Assembly: GCF_049532985.1 (NCBI RefSeq)
Contig: NZ_CP186693.1
Span: 5,890,001-5,954,000 of the forward strand
DNA: 64,000 nt
Direction of reading: 5' to 3'
From: Promicromonospora sp049532985
GTDB taxonomy: Bacteria; Actinomycetota; Actinomycetes; Actinomycetales; Cellulomonadaceae
The notes under the pieces were generated by a model. That model was given only the letters and a program-made list of their open reading frames with translations, ran no database searches and had not been told where the DNA came from. A program made the position numbers and the translations under genes. Below are positions 43,971-55,300 of the stretch, piece by piece. How positions within the stretch are numbered: the stretch's first letter is position 1; each line of letters starts with the position of its first letter.

Positions 43971-43999
43971 GGCGGGGTACGCGCGACGCGTACCCCGCC
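43971..43999 (+). terminator. Intra-operon hairpin between oppA and oppB
   Basis: A perfect 13-bp stem (GGCGGGGTACGCG, loop CGA, complement) in the 152-bp gap. Within an importer operon such a hairpin commonly attenuates read-through and protects the binding-protein message, giving more OppA than permease. Confidence 0.6.
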
Positions 44000-44076
44000 T
44001 TCCACTGTGCTGTGGCGCACCACCGCGGAGTTGTCCGGGAGAATGGTTCGCTGAAACCGCCCAAGGAGAATTCTCG

Positions 44077-45003
44077 ATGCTTTGGTATCTCGGACGCCGG
44101 CTGCTGCAGGTGATCCCTGTGTTTCTCGGCGCCACCCTCTTGCTGTACGCGCTGGTGTTCCTGCGTCCCGGTGACCCCGTGGCGGGCCTGGGCGGTGAGC
44201 GCGGGCTGCCCGAGGCTGTGCAGCAGCAGATCCGCGCCCAGTTCCACCTGGACCAGCCGTTCATCGTGCAGTACCTGTACTTCCTGAAGGGCATCTTCAC
44301 CTTCGACCTCGGCAACACGTTCACCGGCCGCCCCGTGTCGGAGGTCGTGGCGGAGGCGCTGCCCATCACGTTCCAGCTCGCGATCATGGCGCTCGCGATC
44401 GAGACGATCTTCGGCATCGGCTTCGGCCTCTTCGCCGGTCTGCGCAAGGGCAAGCTCTTCGACTCGACGGTGCTGGTGCTCAGCCTGCTGCTCATCGCCC
44501 TGCCGACGTTCGTCACCGGCCTGGTGCTGCAGATCGTCGTGGGTGTCCAGCTCGACTGGCTGCCCGTCACCGCCGGACGAGATCCCGACTTCGTCAGCCT
44601 GCTGATGCCCGCCATCGTGCTGGCCACCACGTCGTTCGCCCAGATCCTGCGCCTGACCCGTACCTCGGTCATCGAGAACGTCACGGCCGACTTCGTGCGC
44701 ACGGCGCGGGCCAAGGGCCTGTCGCGCGGCAAGGTGGTCAACCGGCACGTGCTGCGCAACTCGCTCATCCCCGTCGTCACGTTCATCGGCGTGGACCTGG
44801 GCAACCTGATGACCGGCTCGATCGTCACCGAGGGCATCTTCAACATCCGCGGCGTCGGCGGCACGCTGTTCGAGGCGATCGCGCGCGGGGAGTCGGTCAC
44901 GATCGTGACCATGTCCACCGTGATCGTGCTCGTCTACATCGTCGCCAACCTGCTCGTGGACCTGCTCTACGCCGTCCTGGACCCGAGGATCCGTTATGCC
45001 TGA
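44077..45003 (+). CDS. oppB: Oligopeptide ABC transporter permease (OppB/DppB type)
   Basis: A 308-residue inner-membrane permease with about six helices. The N-terminal MLWYLGRRLLQVIPVFLGAT and LRPGDP are typical of OppB. The EAA-loop, which contacts the ATPase, is FVRTARAKGLSRGKVVNRH, and GSIVTEGIFNIRGVG follows. AAGGAGAA precedes the ATG at 44077. It overlaps oppC by 8 bp. Confidence 0.93.
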   Translation: MLWYLGRRLLQVIPVFLGATLLLYALVFLRPGDPVAGLGGERGLPEAVQQQIRAQFHLDQPFIVQYLYFLKGIFTFDLGNTFTGRPVSEVVAEALPITFQLAIMALAIETIFGIGFGLFAGLRKGKLFDSTVLVLSLLLIALPTFVTGLVLQIVVGVQLDWLPVTAGRDPDFVSLLMPAIVLATTSFAQILRLTRTSVIENVTADFVRTARAKGLSRGKVVNRHVLRNSLIPVVTFIGVDLGNLMTGSIVTEGIFNIRGVGGTLFEAIARGESVTIVTMSTVIVLVYIVANLLVDLLYAVLDPRIRYA

Positions 45004-45958
45004 GAACCGCTACGACAAGGCCCCGCGTCCGGGCCAGGGCCGCTACGTGGCCGCACCGGAGGACGTCAAGGTGGGCGTCGTCGACGCCGTCTCGACGGAC
45101 GAGGCGCCGTCGAGCATGTGGCGCGAGGCGTGGCGCGAGATGAGCCACCGGCCGCTGTTCTGGGTGTCCATCACGATGATCGCGATCGTCATCGTGGTCT
45201 CGATCGCGCCGGGCCTGTTCACCTCCCAGCTCCCGCGCGACAACTGCCTGCTGTCGAACTCCCTGCTGCCGCCGTCGAGCGAGCACTTCTTCGGCACGGA
45301 CAAGGTCGGCTGCGACATCTACACGCGCACGTTGTTCGGCGCGCGGGCGTCGGTGCTCGTCGGCCTGCTCACCACGGCCTTCGTCGTCGTGCTCGGCACC
45401 GCCATCGGCGCCATCGCCGGCTACTACGGCGGCTGGACCGACACCATCCTGTCGCGCATCACGGACATCTTCTTCGCCGTGCCGTTCGTGCTCGCCGCGA
45501 TCGTGATCCTGAGCATCGTGCCCTCGCGCAGCGCGTTGGCCGTGGCGCTCGTGCTGGCGTCCTTCGGCTGGACCACGATCGCCCGCATCACGCGTGGCGC
45601 CGTGCTCAGCGTGAAGAACAACGAGTTCGTCACCGCGTCGAAGGCGCTCGGCATGAGCCGCGGCGCGATCCTCTGGCAGCACGTGCTGCCGAACTCCGCG
45701 GCGCCGATCATCGTGTACTCCACGGTGGCGCTCGGTACGTTCATCGTGGCCGAGGCCACGCTGACGTTCCTCGGCATCGGCCTCGACCCGTCGACGGTCT
45801 CGTGGGGCGGTGACCTCTCCAACGGGCGGTCCTCGATCCGCACCAACCCGGAGATCATGTTCTACCCGGCCGCCGCACTCGCCTTCACCGTGCTCGGCTT
45901 CATCATGCTGGGCGACGTCGTGCGCGACGCCCTCGACCCGAAGGCGAGGAAGCGATGA
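44996..45958 (+). CDS. oppC: Oligopeptide ABC transporter permease (OppC/DppC type)
   Basis: A 320-residue permease with a cytosolic N-terminal extension (about 1-50), a first helix (about 55-75) and the characteristic HFFGTDKVGCDIYTRTLFGAR segment. The EAA-loop is FVTASKALGMSRGAILWQHV, and the C-terminal LGIGLDPSTVSWGGDL is typical. It forms the heterodimeric pore with OppB. ATG 44996 lies inside oppB, and the stop overlaps the ATPase start by 4 bp. Confidence 0.93.
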   Translation: MPENRYDKAPRPGQGRYVAAPEDVKVGVVDAVSTDEAPSSMWREAWREMSHRPLFWVSITMIAIVIVVSIAPGLFTSQLPRDNCLLSNSLLPPSSEHFFGTDKVGCDIYTRTLFGARASVLVGLLTTAFVVVLGTAIGAIAGYYGGWTDTILSRITDIFFAVPFVLAAIVILSIVPSRSALAVALVLASFGWTTIARITRGAVLSVKNNEFVTASKALGMSRGAILWQHVLPNSAAPIIVYSTVALGTFIVAEATLTFLGIGLDPSTVSWGGDLSNGRSSIRTNPEIMFYPAAALAFTVLGFIMLGDVVRDALDPKARKR

Positions 45959-47700
45959 CCACCACGATCACCCTCACCGACGGTTCCACCGAGGACGCCC
46001 CGGTGCCCGCCGAGAAGCGCGACGACAACACCCCGCTGCTCGAGATCAAGGACCTGCAGATCTCGTTCACCACGGCGACCGGCGTCGTCGACGCCGTGCG
46101 CGGCGTGGACCTCACCGTCTACCCGGGCCAGTCCGTGGCCATCGTGGGCGAGTCGGGTTCCGGCAAGTCCACCACCGCGCACGCGATCATCGACCTGCTG
46201 CCCGGCACCGGCAAGGTGACCGGCGGGTCCATCACGTTCGGCGGCCGCGAGCTCGTGGGGCTCAAGCGCCGGCAGGTCGAGGACATCCGTGGCCGTGAGA
46301 TCGGCCTGGTCCCGCAGGACCCGATGTCCAACCTGAACCCGGTGTGGCGCATCGGCACGCAGATCGACGAGGCCCTGGTGGCCAACGGCTTCCAGGGCAC
46401 CAAGGCGGAGCGCACCGCGCGCGTCGCCGAGCTGCTCGGCGAGGCCGGCCTGCCCGACGCCGAGCGCCGGGCCCGCCAGTTCCCGCACGAGTTCTCCGGC
46501 GGTATGCGCCAGCGTGCGCTCATCGCGATCGGCCTGGCCTCGCGGCCCAAGCTGCTCATCGCGGACGAGCCCACCTCCGCCCTCGACGTGACGGTCCAGA
46601 AGAAGATCCTGGACCACCTGGAGGGCCTCACCGCCGAGCTCGGCACGGCCGTCCTGTTCATCACGCACGACCTGGGTCTGGCCGCCGAGCGCGCCGAGCA
46701 CCTCGTGGTGATGTACAAGGGCAAGGTCGTCGAGTCGGGCCCGGCGCTGCAGATCCTCCAGGACCCGCAGCACGAGTACACCAAGCGGCTCGTGGCCTCG
46801 GCCCCGTCGCTGGCGTCGCGTCGTATCCAGTCCGCGCACGCGCGCGGCCAGGAGTCCGAGGACCTGCTCGCCGAGCACGCCGACGAGGCCGCCACGACGG
46901 CGCCCGACGTCGTCGTGGCGAAGGACCTGACCAAGGTGTTCCACATCCGTGGCTCCCGGCCGGGTACGCACACCGACTTCACGGCGGTGGACGGTATCGA
47001 CTTCACGCTGCCCAAGGGTCACACGCTGGCCCTGGTGGGGGAGTCGGGCTCCGGCAAGTCGACGGCGGCCAACATGGTGCTGGGACTGCTCGAACCGACG
47101 TCGGGCACGGTGATGTTCGACGGCAAGGACGTGGCGAAGATGTCCGCGAAGGAGCAGTTCGCGCTGCGCCGTCGCGTGCAGCCGGTGTTCCAGAACCCGT
47201 ACGGGTCGCTCGACCCGACGTACTCGATCTACCGCTCGATCGAGGAGCCGCTCGTCCTGCACAAGGTGGGCGACCGCAAGTCCCGCGAGGCGCGCGTGCG
47301 CGAGCTGCTCGACATGGTGTCGCTGCCGCAGGCCACCATGCGCCGGTTCCCGAACGAGCTGTCGGGCGGGCAGCGGCAGCGCATCGCCATCGCGCGTGCC
47401 CTGGCGCTCAAGCCCGAGGTGCTGGTGCTCGACGAGGCCGTCTCGGCGCTCGACGTGCTGGTCCAGGCGCAGATCCTGACGCTGCTCAACGACCTGCAGG
47501 CCGAGCTGGGGCTGTCCTTCCTGTTCATCACGCACGACCTCGCGGTGGTCCGGCAGATCGCCGACCTCGTCGCGGTGATGAAGGACGGCAGCATCGTGGA
47601 GCACGCGACCACCGACGAGGTGTTCGACAACCCGCAGCAGGAGTACACGCGCGACCTCCTGGCGGCCATCCCGGGCGCGAGCCTGGAGATCGGCGGCTGA
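45955..47700 (+). CDS. Fused dual ATPase of the oligopeptide transporter (OppD-OppF in one chain)
   Basis: A 581-residue protein with two complete ABC domains. Domain 1 (about 25-285) has Walker A GESGSGKST, signature FSGGMRQR and Walker B LLIADEPTSALD. Domain 2 (about 320-575) has GESGSGKST, LSGGQRQR and VLVLDEAVSALD, with Ala-Val replacing the usual Pro-Thr after Glu. In many bacteria these are two genes, oppD and oppF; the fusion guarantees a 1:1 heterodimer. An ATGA overlap with oppC couples it to the permeases. It ends the operon at a strong hairpin. Confidence 0.92.
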   Translation: MTTTITLTDGSTEDAPVPAEKRDDNTPLLEIKDLQISFTTATGVVDAVRGVDLTVYPGQSVAIVGESGSGKSTTAHAIIDLLPGTGKVTGGSITFGGRELVGLKRRQVEDIRGREIGLVPQDPMSNLNPVWRIGTQIDEALVANGFQGTKAERTARVAELLGEAGLPDAERRARQFPHEFSGGMRQRALIAIGLASRPKLLIADEPTSALDVTVQKKILDHLEGLTAELGTAVLFITHDLGLAAERAEHLVVMYKGKVVESGPALQILQDPQHEYTKRLVASAPSLASRRIQSAHARGQESEDLLAEHADEAATTAPDVVVAKDLTKVFHIRGSRPGTHTDFTAVDGIDFTLPKGHTLALVGESGSGKSTAANMVLGLLEPTSGTVMFDGKDVAKMSAKEQFALRRRVQPVFQNPYGSLDPTYSIYRSIEEPLVLHKVGDRKSREARVRELLDMVSLPQATMRRFPNELSGGQRQRIAIARALALKPEVLVLDEAVSALDVLVQAQILTLLNDLQAELGLSFLFITHDLAVVRQIADLVAVMKDGSIVEHATTDEVFDNPQQEYTRDLLAAIPGASLEIGG

Positions 47701-47719
47701 CCGCTTCCTCCGCGCGCGT

Positions 47720-47759
47720 GTCAGGCCCTCAGGTCGCTCCGGCGGCCTGAGGGCCTGAC
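47720..47759 (+). terminator. Terminator of the oligopeptide transporter operon
   Basis: 14-bp perfect arms (GTCAGGCCCTCAGG at 47720-47733 and complement at 47746-47759) with a 12-nt loop. The downstream gap to typA includes a TAAGAT -10-like box at 47820-47825. Confidence 0.8.
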
Positions 47760-47900
47760 GCATTCGGTGTGTTCACCGCGCAGTGACACGGTCGACACCT
47801 GGGGATTTCGATTCGCGGGTAAGATGGGTGGTGCTGCGAGACCGGTCCCTTCGGGCCAGAGTCCGCGCCCCCTGACCTCCCTTCTGGAAATGAGTGCTCC

Positions 47901-49844
<1,944 letters not shown>

Positions 49845-49855
49845 CCGCGCCCTGC

Positions 49856-49918
49856 CGTTGAGTGCTGGATCTTCGCCCGTGAACTGCCGTTCCGAGGGCG
49901 AAGATCCAGCACTCAACG
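49856..49918. repeat. Family A palindromic repeat, copy 2
   Basis: Perfect 23-bp arms (49856-49878 and 49896-49918), first arm CGTTGAGTGCTGGATCTTCG then CCC, around a 17-nt loop. 21 of 23 arm bases match copy 1 at 19658. It begins 12 bp after the typA stop and ends 2 bp before the most likely start of the PIG-L gene, so it forms that gene's entire upstream region. Confidence 0.85.
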
Positions 49919-49920
49919 CT

Positions 49921-51105
49921 TTGTCCGGGGGGCTGGTGGTCGTGCATGCGCATCCCGACGACGAGACGCTGTCGACCGGTGGGCTGATCGCCACGTTCGC
50001 GGCGGCCGGGCTGCCCGTGTGCGTGGTCACCTGCACGCGCGGCGAGCGGGGCGAGGTGATCGCCCTGCCCGGGACGACGTCGGAGGGGCTCGCCGGCCTC
50101 GAGGGCGACGGTCCTGCCCTGGGCGCCTACCGCGAGACGGAGCTGGCTGCGGCGCTGGAGCATCTGGCGGGCGGCGGCGAGGGACCCGGCCGGATCGAGC
50201 ATGTCTTCCTGGACATGTTGCCTGGTGTACCGGACACCGTCTCCGGTGCGCCCGGCGCGGTGTCTGGTGTGTCCGGCGTCCTGTCCGGTGCGCCGGGCCT
50301 GCCCGCGGGCGTCGCGCCGTTCGTCGTCGGCGCCCCCGGCGCAGCGCGGTACGAGGACTCGGGCATGGCCTGGGTGGCACCGGGTGTCGCCGGCCCCGCA
50401 CCCGACTCCCCGCCGACGGCGTTCGCGCGGGTGCCGCTCGACGGGCCCGCCGGGCGGCTCGCGGCGCTGATCCGGGCGCGGCGTCCCGCCGTCGTCGCCA
50501 CGTACGAGCCGGGAGGCGGTTACGGCCACCCCGACCACGTGCGCACGCACCAGGTGACCGTCCGTGCGCTCGAGCTCGCGGCCGGTCCGGCCGTGCGGCA
50601 GGGGCAGCCGTGGGACGGCCCGGAGCTGTGGCAGGCCGTCGCACCGGCCGCCGAGGTGCGCGCGGCGCGGGCGACCCTCGCCGCCCTTCCGGAGGCCCGG
50701 GAGCTCGCGACGACCCACGCCCTCACTCTCCTGGACCCGTACGAGCCCCTCCCTCCGCTGGCGAAGCCCACCCTGGACGCGTGCTGGCTGGCTCCAGAGC
50801 CTGCAGACCCGCAGCCGTGGTCGGCAGAAGGCCAGGTGATCGGCACCCCGGGGTACCGATCACCTGACGATCTGCCGATCACCCGGTTCGGTGGGGCGGC
50901 TGGTCCGGGCGCGGTGCGGGTCGATGTGCGGCCCGTGCTGGGGCGGGTCGTCGCCGCGCTGCGGGCGCACGCGACCCAGGTGCAGCACGCGACGGCGCTG
51001 CCCCACGCGGAAGGGGCCGTCGTCGGCTGGTACGCCCTGTCGAACGACGTGCTGGCGCCCCTTCTCGCCGACGAGACGTACCTGGTGACCCGGCCGGTCC
51101 GCTGA
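49921..51105 (+). CDS. PIG-L family N-acetylglucosaminyl deacetylase-like protein
   Basis: About 394 residues. The zinc motif AHPDDET lies near the N-terminus, and GGGYGHPDHVRTHQVT supplies the distal His ligand, as in MshB/PIG-L deacetylases that remove acetyl groups from GlcNAc-type substrates. Between them is an unusual repetitive Gly/Val/Ser/Pro insert (TVSGAPGAVSGVSGVLSGAP), and a C-terminal extension of about 180 residues is uncharacterised. The start is uncertain: TTG 49921 gives the family-like MSGGLVVVHAHPDDE, while TTG 49858 or GTG 49879 would translate the hairpin. No clear ribosome-binding site is seen. The paralogue involved in mycothiol synthesis cannot be told from sequence alone. 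Confidence 0.82.
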   Translation: MSGGLVVVHAHPDDETLSTGGLIATFAAAGLPVCVVTCTRGERGEVIALPGTTSEGLAGLEGDGPALGAYRETELAAALEHLAGGGEGPGRIEHVFLDMLPGVPDTVSGAPGAVSGVSGVLSGAPGLPAGVAPFVVGAPGAARYEDSGMAWVAPGVAGPAPDSPPTAFARVPLDGPAGRLAALIRARRPAVVATYEPGGGYGHPDHVRTHQVTVRALELAAGPAVRQGQPWDGPELWQAVAPAAEVRAARATLAALPEARELATTHALTLLDPYEPLPPLAKPTLDACWLAPEPADPQPWSAEGQVIGTPGYRSPDDLPITRFGGAAGPGAVRVDVRPVLGRVVAALRAHATQVQHATALPHAEGAVVGWYALSNDVLAPLLADETYLVTRPVR

Positions 51106-51111
51106 GGGGGC

Positions 51112-51681
51112 TCAGCGCTCCTGGAGGGCGTCCAGCGCGATCGCCATGGCGGCCACGAGCCGGCGGTCGAGCTGCGGGTCGTGGATGTTCACGACGTACC
51201 GGTCGCGCAGGCCCCACTTCTTCTCCACGGAGAACGCGGGCCGGCCCTCGACCAGGAAGTCGAAGTGGTACGGCAGCCAGTCGACCTCGGCCAGCCGCCG
51301 GATGATCGCGACGGCGGTGCTGCGCTCGGAGCCGGTGGCCGTGGCGTACCCCGGCTGCTCCAGGTGCCAGGTGCTGCGCAGCAGCGAGCGCGCGAAGTCC
51401 TTGCGGAACGAGCCGATGGGGGAGCCGCCCGCGTCGACGACGTCGTAGGTGGCGCCGAGGTCGATGACCTGCCGCGCCTTGAAGCCGAGCACGGCCTCCT
51501 GCTTCTTCTCGTCCGTGTAGAGCGTCACCTGCTCACGGAACGCCATGCGCTTCTGCTGCGCGAAGGCGTAGAGGTCGCCCTCGGAGCCGTCGGGCCGGGC
51601 GCCGTGCACCTCGTACTGGTTGACCAGCATCCGGATGCGCTGTCGGACGATGAGCTGCGTCTGTGCCTGGAGCGTGTTCAC
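51112..51681 (-). CDS. LURP-one-related (tubby-like/scramblase-like) protein
   Basis: About 189 residues from GTG 51681; the longer frame from 51732 would add cysteine/glycine-rich sequence and is less likely. The pattern QTQLIVRQRIRMLVNQYEV, ALFAQQKRMAFREQVTLYTD-like strands and VVDAGGSPIGSFRKDFARSLLRSTW is that of the LURP-one/tubby-like beta-barrel family. Bacterial members are conserved in Actinobacteria with no established role; lipid binding is a guess from the fold. Convergent with the PIG-L gene (6 bp between stops) and divergent from a small membrane protein. Confidence 0.8.
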   Translation of the reverse strand: MNTLQAQTQLIVRQRIRMLVNQYEVHGARPDGSEGDLYAFAQQKRMAFREQVTLYTDEKKQEAVLGFKARQVIDLGATYDVVDAGGSPIGSFRKDFARSLLRSTWHLEQPGYATATGSERSTAVAIIRRLAEVDWLPYHFDFLVEGRPAFSVEKKWGLRDRYVVNIHDPQLDRRLVAAMAIALDALQER

Positions 51682-51739
51682 CCGCGGGAGTGTTCCACAT
51701 CCGCAGGACCCTCCCAGGTGCGTGCTGGACAATGGTCGG

Positions 51740-52138
51740 GTGAACTCACCCGGACGTCACCTCGGACGAACGATCGTGCGCACCCTGCTGGCCGTCCTGC
51801 TCGGCGTGGTGCTGGGCGCGCTCGGGACGGTGGTGCACCGGTACGGCGACGAGTCCTGGTACCTCGGTCTCGTGCTCGCCCTCGCCCTGACCGCCGCCGC
51901 GGGCGTCCTCGCGCGCGCCTGGGCGGGTTATGGCACGCTGCTGGGGTTCGGTGTGGGCTGGGTCGCCATGGTGCAGGCCCTGTCCCTGCCGGGTTCGGGG
52001 GGCGACGTCGTGGTGCCGGCGGGCCTGCTGGGCATGGCCTGGTCGTATGCCGGGGTGGCCGTGCTGGCCGTCGTGGCGTTCCTGCCGTCGTCGTGGTTCG
52101 CGGAGGTTCCGGCGCGCCGGAACCGGTCTGCCGCCTGA
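51740..52138 (+). CDS. Small four-helix membrane protein, unknown function
   Basis: A 132-residue hydrophobic protein with four predicted helices (about 12-32, 42-62, 66-84 and 95-118) and a short basic C-terminus. GTG 51740 is preceded at 6 nt by GACAAT, a possible leaderless -10. The family is not recognised with certainty. It is followed by 211 bp and then the VanW gene on the same strand. Confidence 0.7.
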   Translation: MNSPGRHLGRTIVRTLLAVLLGVVLGALGTVVHRYGDESWYLGLVLALALTAAAGVLARAWAGYGTLLGFGVGWVAMVQALSLPGSGGDVVVPAGLLGMAWSYAGVAVLAVVAFLPSSWFAEVPARRNRSAA

Positions 52139-52222
52139 GGCCTGCGCGTCTGCGCGAAGTGCTTCAGGATGGTGGGCAGGATTGATACACAACCTCCACC
52201 TCGGGACGTCCGGTACGCGACC

Positions 52223-52249
52223 TTGAGTCGGATTCCTGCTCGATAGGAT
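52223..52249 (+). promoter_or_regulatory. Candidate promoter of the VanW-protein gene
   Basis: TTGAGT (52223-52228) and TAGGAT (52244-52249) with a 15-bp spacer, about 100 bp before the ATG at 52350. Confidence 0.4.
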
Positions 52250-52349
52250 TCCCGGCAGGGCGGCCCCGTCCAGCGGATTCGCCGCAGTCTCGGTGCGCCC
52301 TGGGGGACGCGGAGGGCCCGCGTCTCGGGTAGTTGCACGGAGCGTGCCG

Positions 52350-55300
52350 ATGGGTCAGCCGACCGAGCGTGACGAACCGCTCGAGCCGACGTCAGACGAG
52401 AACGCCGGGACGGAACCTGCCCCGGCGATGCCTCCCCGCCTGTCCCGGACGCGCCCAGGCAGCGTTCCCCGACAGGTTGCCACACCCCCCGCACGGCCGA
52501 CCGACCCGGGAGCCGTGCAGTTCGCAGCACCGGCCGGTCGACCGACCGCACAGCCGGCTTCCCCGTCCCCAGAGAAAGCCCAGCCCGTGACCCCTCCGGA
52601 GCAGTCCGAGGCCCCGAAGGCCCGCCAGCCCGTCACCCCGCCGGCCATCCCGCCGGTCACGCCCGCGCGCGCCCAGGAGGCAGCGGCGGACGCCGCGTCG
52701 TCCGCAGCGTCGCCGCACGAGCCCGCCGCGTCGCCGTCGGACGCCGGGAAGCCGGCTGCGATGTCGGACGCCGCCAAGCCCGCTGCGATGTCGGACGGCG
52801 GTGCTGAGCCCGCCGTGACGTCGGACGGCGGTGCGACGACGGCCGACGCGGGGTCCGGTGCCTCGCCGGCCGGGGCCGACCGGGCGGAGGCGACACCCGT
52901 CGACGCCGGGCGGACCCCCGCTGCGTCGGCCGCCGCGGCTCCCGGACCGGGCGACGCCCAGCCGTCGGGTACTCCGGCCGTCCCCGCGGGGCCCGCTCCG
53001 CGCGCCGGTGACGCCGCCCCGTCCGCGGGCGGGCAGGGTGCGTCGGTGCCGGGCGCGGCGTCGGCCCCGGCCGTTCCCGTGCGGAGCAAGCCGAGCCCGT
53101 CGGCGGACCAGCCGGGCTCGTCGTCCGCGACCCCGGCCGAGCCGCCGAGCGCCGACAACCCGGACGTGGCCGTGCTGCAGACGGTCGTCAACGAGCTCGC
53201 GACCCCGGCGACCAAGGCCACCACCACGCCGAAGAGCGGGTACACGCCGCGTGTCTTCGCGTTCGAACGGCCGCCCAAGCAGGCGCCGGGCGCGGGCAGC
53301 ACCCCGAACGCCGCCCCCGGTGCGTCCGGTTCGGACGCGACGGCGGGTGCAGCCGCCGGTGCTGCTGCGGCCGGTGCCGCTGCAGGTGCTCCGGCCGGTT
53401 CTGCTGCGAGGGCCGCCGGAGGTGCTGCCGCGGGTGCCGCCGCCGGAGACGCGACGCCGTCCGGCGACGCGTCTCCGTCCGCTGCTCCGGTGAGCAGGCC
53501 CGCGACGGAGAGCGCGCCGACCAACGCCTCGAAGGGCGCGGCGCCTGCCGGCCCCGCGTCCTCCGACACCTCGTCAGGCGGTGCATCCGCCGACACCCCG
53601 GCCGACGCGTCGCCCGGCACATCGCCCGGCACATCGCCCGGCACATCGCCCGGCACATCGCCCGGCACAGCACCGGACAGGACGTCCGCCTCCGTCCCCG
53701 CGGGCCCGGCAGCCGCCGGCGCCCCGTCGCCCACCAAGGACACGGCAGCAGCCGTCGCGGCGAGCGCGGCCGCCGCCTCCGCCGCGGCGTCCGGCGTCAC
53801 CCCCGCCGCGGCGTCCGGCGTCACCCCCGCCGCCTCGGGCGGCACTGCGCCTGTCGCCGCCCCCGGCGTCACCCCGCTGGGCGTGGTGTCCGCCCCGTCC
53901 ACCCCTGCGCCGGGCGTCGCCACGTCCGCTCCCGCAGCCCCGCCGGCACCGGCGACCCCCGGTGCGCCGCCGTCGGTGCCGCCGCGTTCGCTCATCCCGC
54001 CGTCGGGCCCGGACTCCGCCGCACCGTCCGGTCCGGGTAGCGTGCCCGCTCCGGACGGCGGCCAGAACTCGTTCCTCAAGCCGCTCACCGGCGCGATCCA
54101 GCGCGTCTCGCGCTGGGCGCCGGTGAACCCCGGCGCCGCGGCCGCGTCCGCGCAGCAGCCGGCCGGACCTGCCGGTCCCGGCGGCGGACCGGGCGGACCC
54201 GGTGGGCCCGGTGGACCGGGCGCCCCGACCGCCCCGGGCAGCTTCTACGGGCTCGCCGGTGACGGCGCCCCGAGCCGCGGACCGAAGTTCGCGCTGTTCG
54301 CGGTGCTCGCCGCCGTCGTGCTGTTCGGCGTCTACTCGCTCGTGGCCTGGAGCCTGAGCGACCGGGTGCCGAAGGAGACCACGGTGGCCGGCGTCGACGT
54401 CGGCGGCATGACGCAGGGCGAGGCCGCCTCCGCGCTGACGGAGCAGCTCGGCCCGCGGCTCAAGGAGCCGATCGCCCTGACGGCGGGCGAGGGCAAGGCA
54501 CAGCTCTCCCCGGAGCCGAGCGGCCTCGCGATCGACGCCGAGGCCACGGCGGCCCAGCTCACCGGCTTCTCACTGAGCCCGGTGCGCATGTGGGCGCACA
54601 TGTTCGGCGGCACCGAGGAGGAGCTGGTCCTGGACATCGACTCCGAGAAGTTCGACGCCGCCGTGGCGGGCCTCGAGGAGTCGCTCACCGTCGCGCCCGT
54701 GGACGGCACCGTGTCGTTCGTCGACGGGCAGCCGGCCAAGACCGACGCGAAGGACGGTTCACGGATCGTCACCAGCGAGACCTCCCGGATCATCCAGGAG
54801 CGCTGGCTGCACGACGAGGGGCCGTTCGACCTGCCGATCGAAACCGTCGAGCCGACGATCACGCAGCAGGAGACGGACGACAGCTTCGCCGTGGCGCAGA
54901 AGGTCGTCTCGGCACCCGTCACGGTGTCGGTGGGCGGGCAGAAGCCCGTGCTCACGCCCGCCGTCCTGGCCGGGCTGGTCCGGTTCGAGCAGCGGGACGA
55001 GACGCTGCGGACCATCGTGGACCGCGAGGCCGCCGTGGCGGCGATCGTGGAGGGCACGACCGACCTGCTGGAGGTCCCGGACGACGCGCACTTCGAGTTC
55101 GTGGGCGGTACGCCGACGGTCGTCGAGGGCAAGACCGGCACCACCCTGGACCCGGCGGAGACCGGCAAGGCCGTGCGGATCGCCGCGACGAGCGACGACC
55201 GCGAGACGTCGGTCGAGCTGGTCGAGCAGGACCCGAAGGAGACCGTCGAGTCGCTGGAGGCGCTGGGCGTCAAGGAGATCGTGTCCGAGTTCAGCACGCC

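Noticed and set aside
52355..54088. 577-codon minus-strand frame in the VanW gene, Gly/Ala/Pro-rich
   Set aside because: It mirrors the low-complexity coding sequence of the plus strand and has no start signal or motif of its own.
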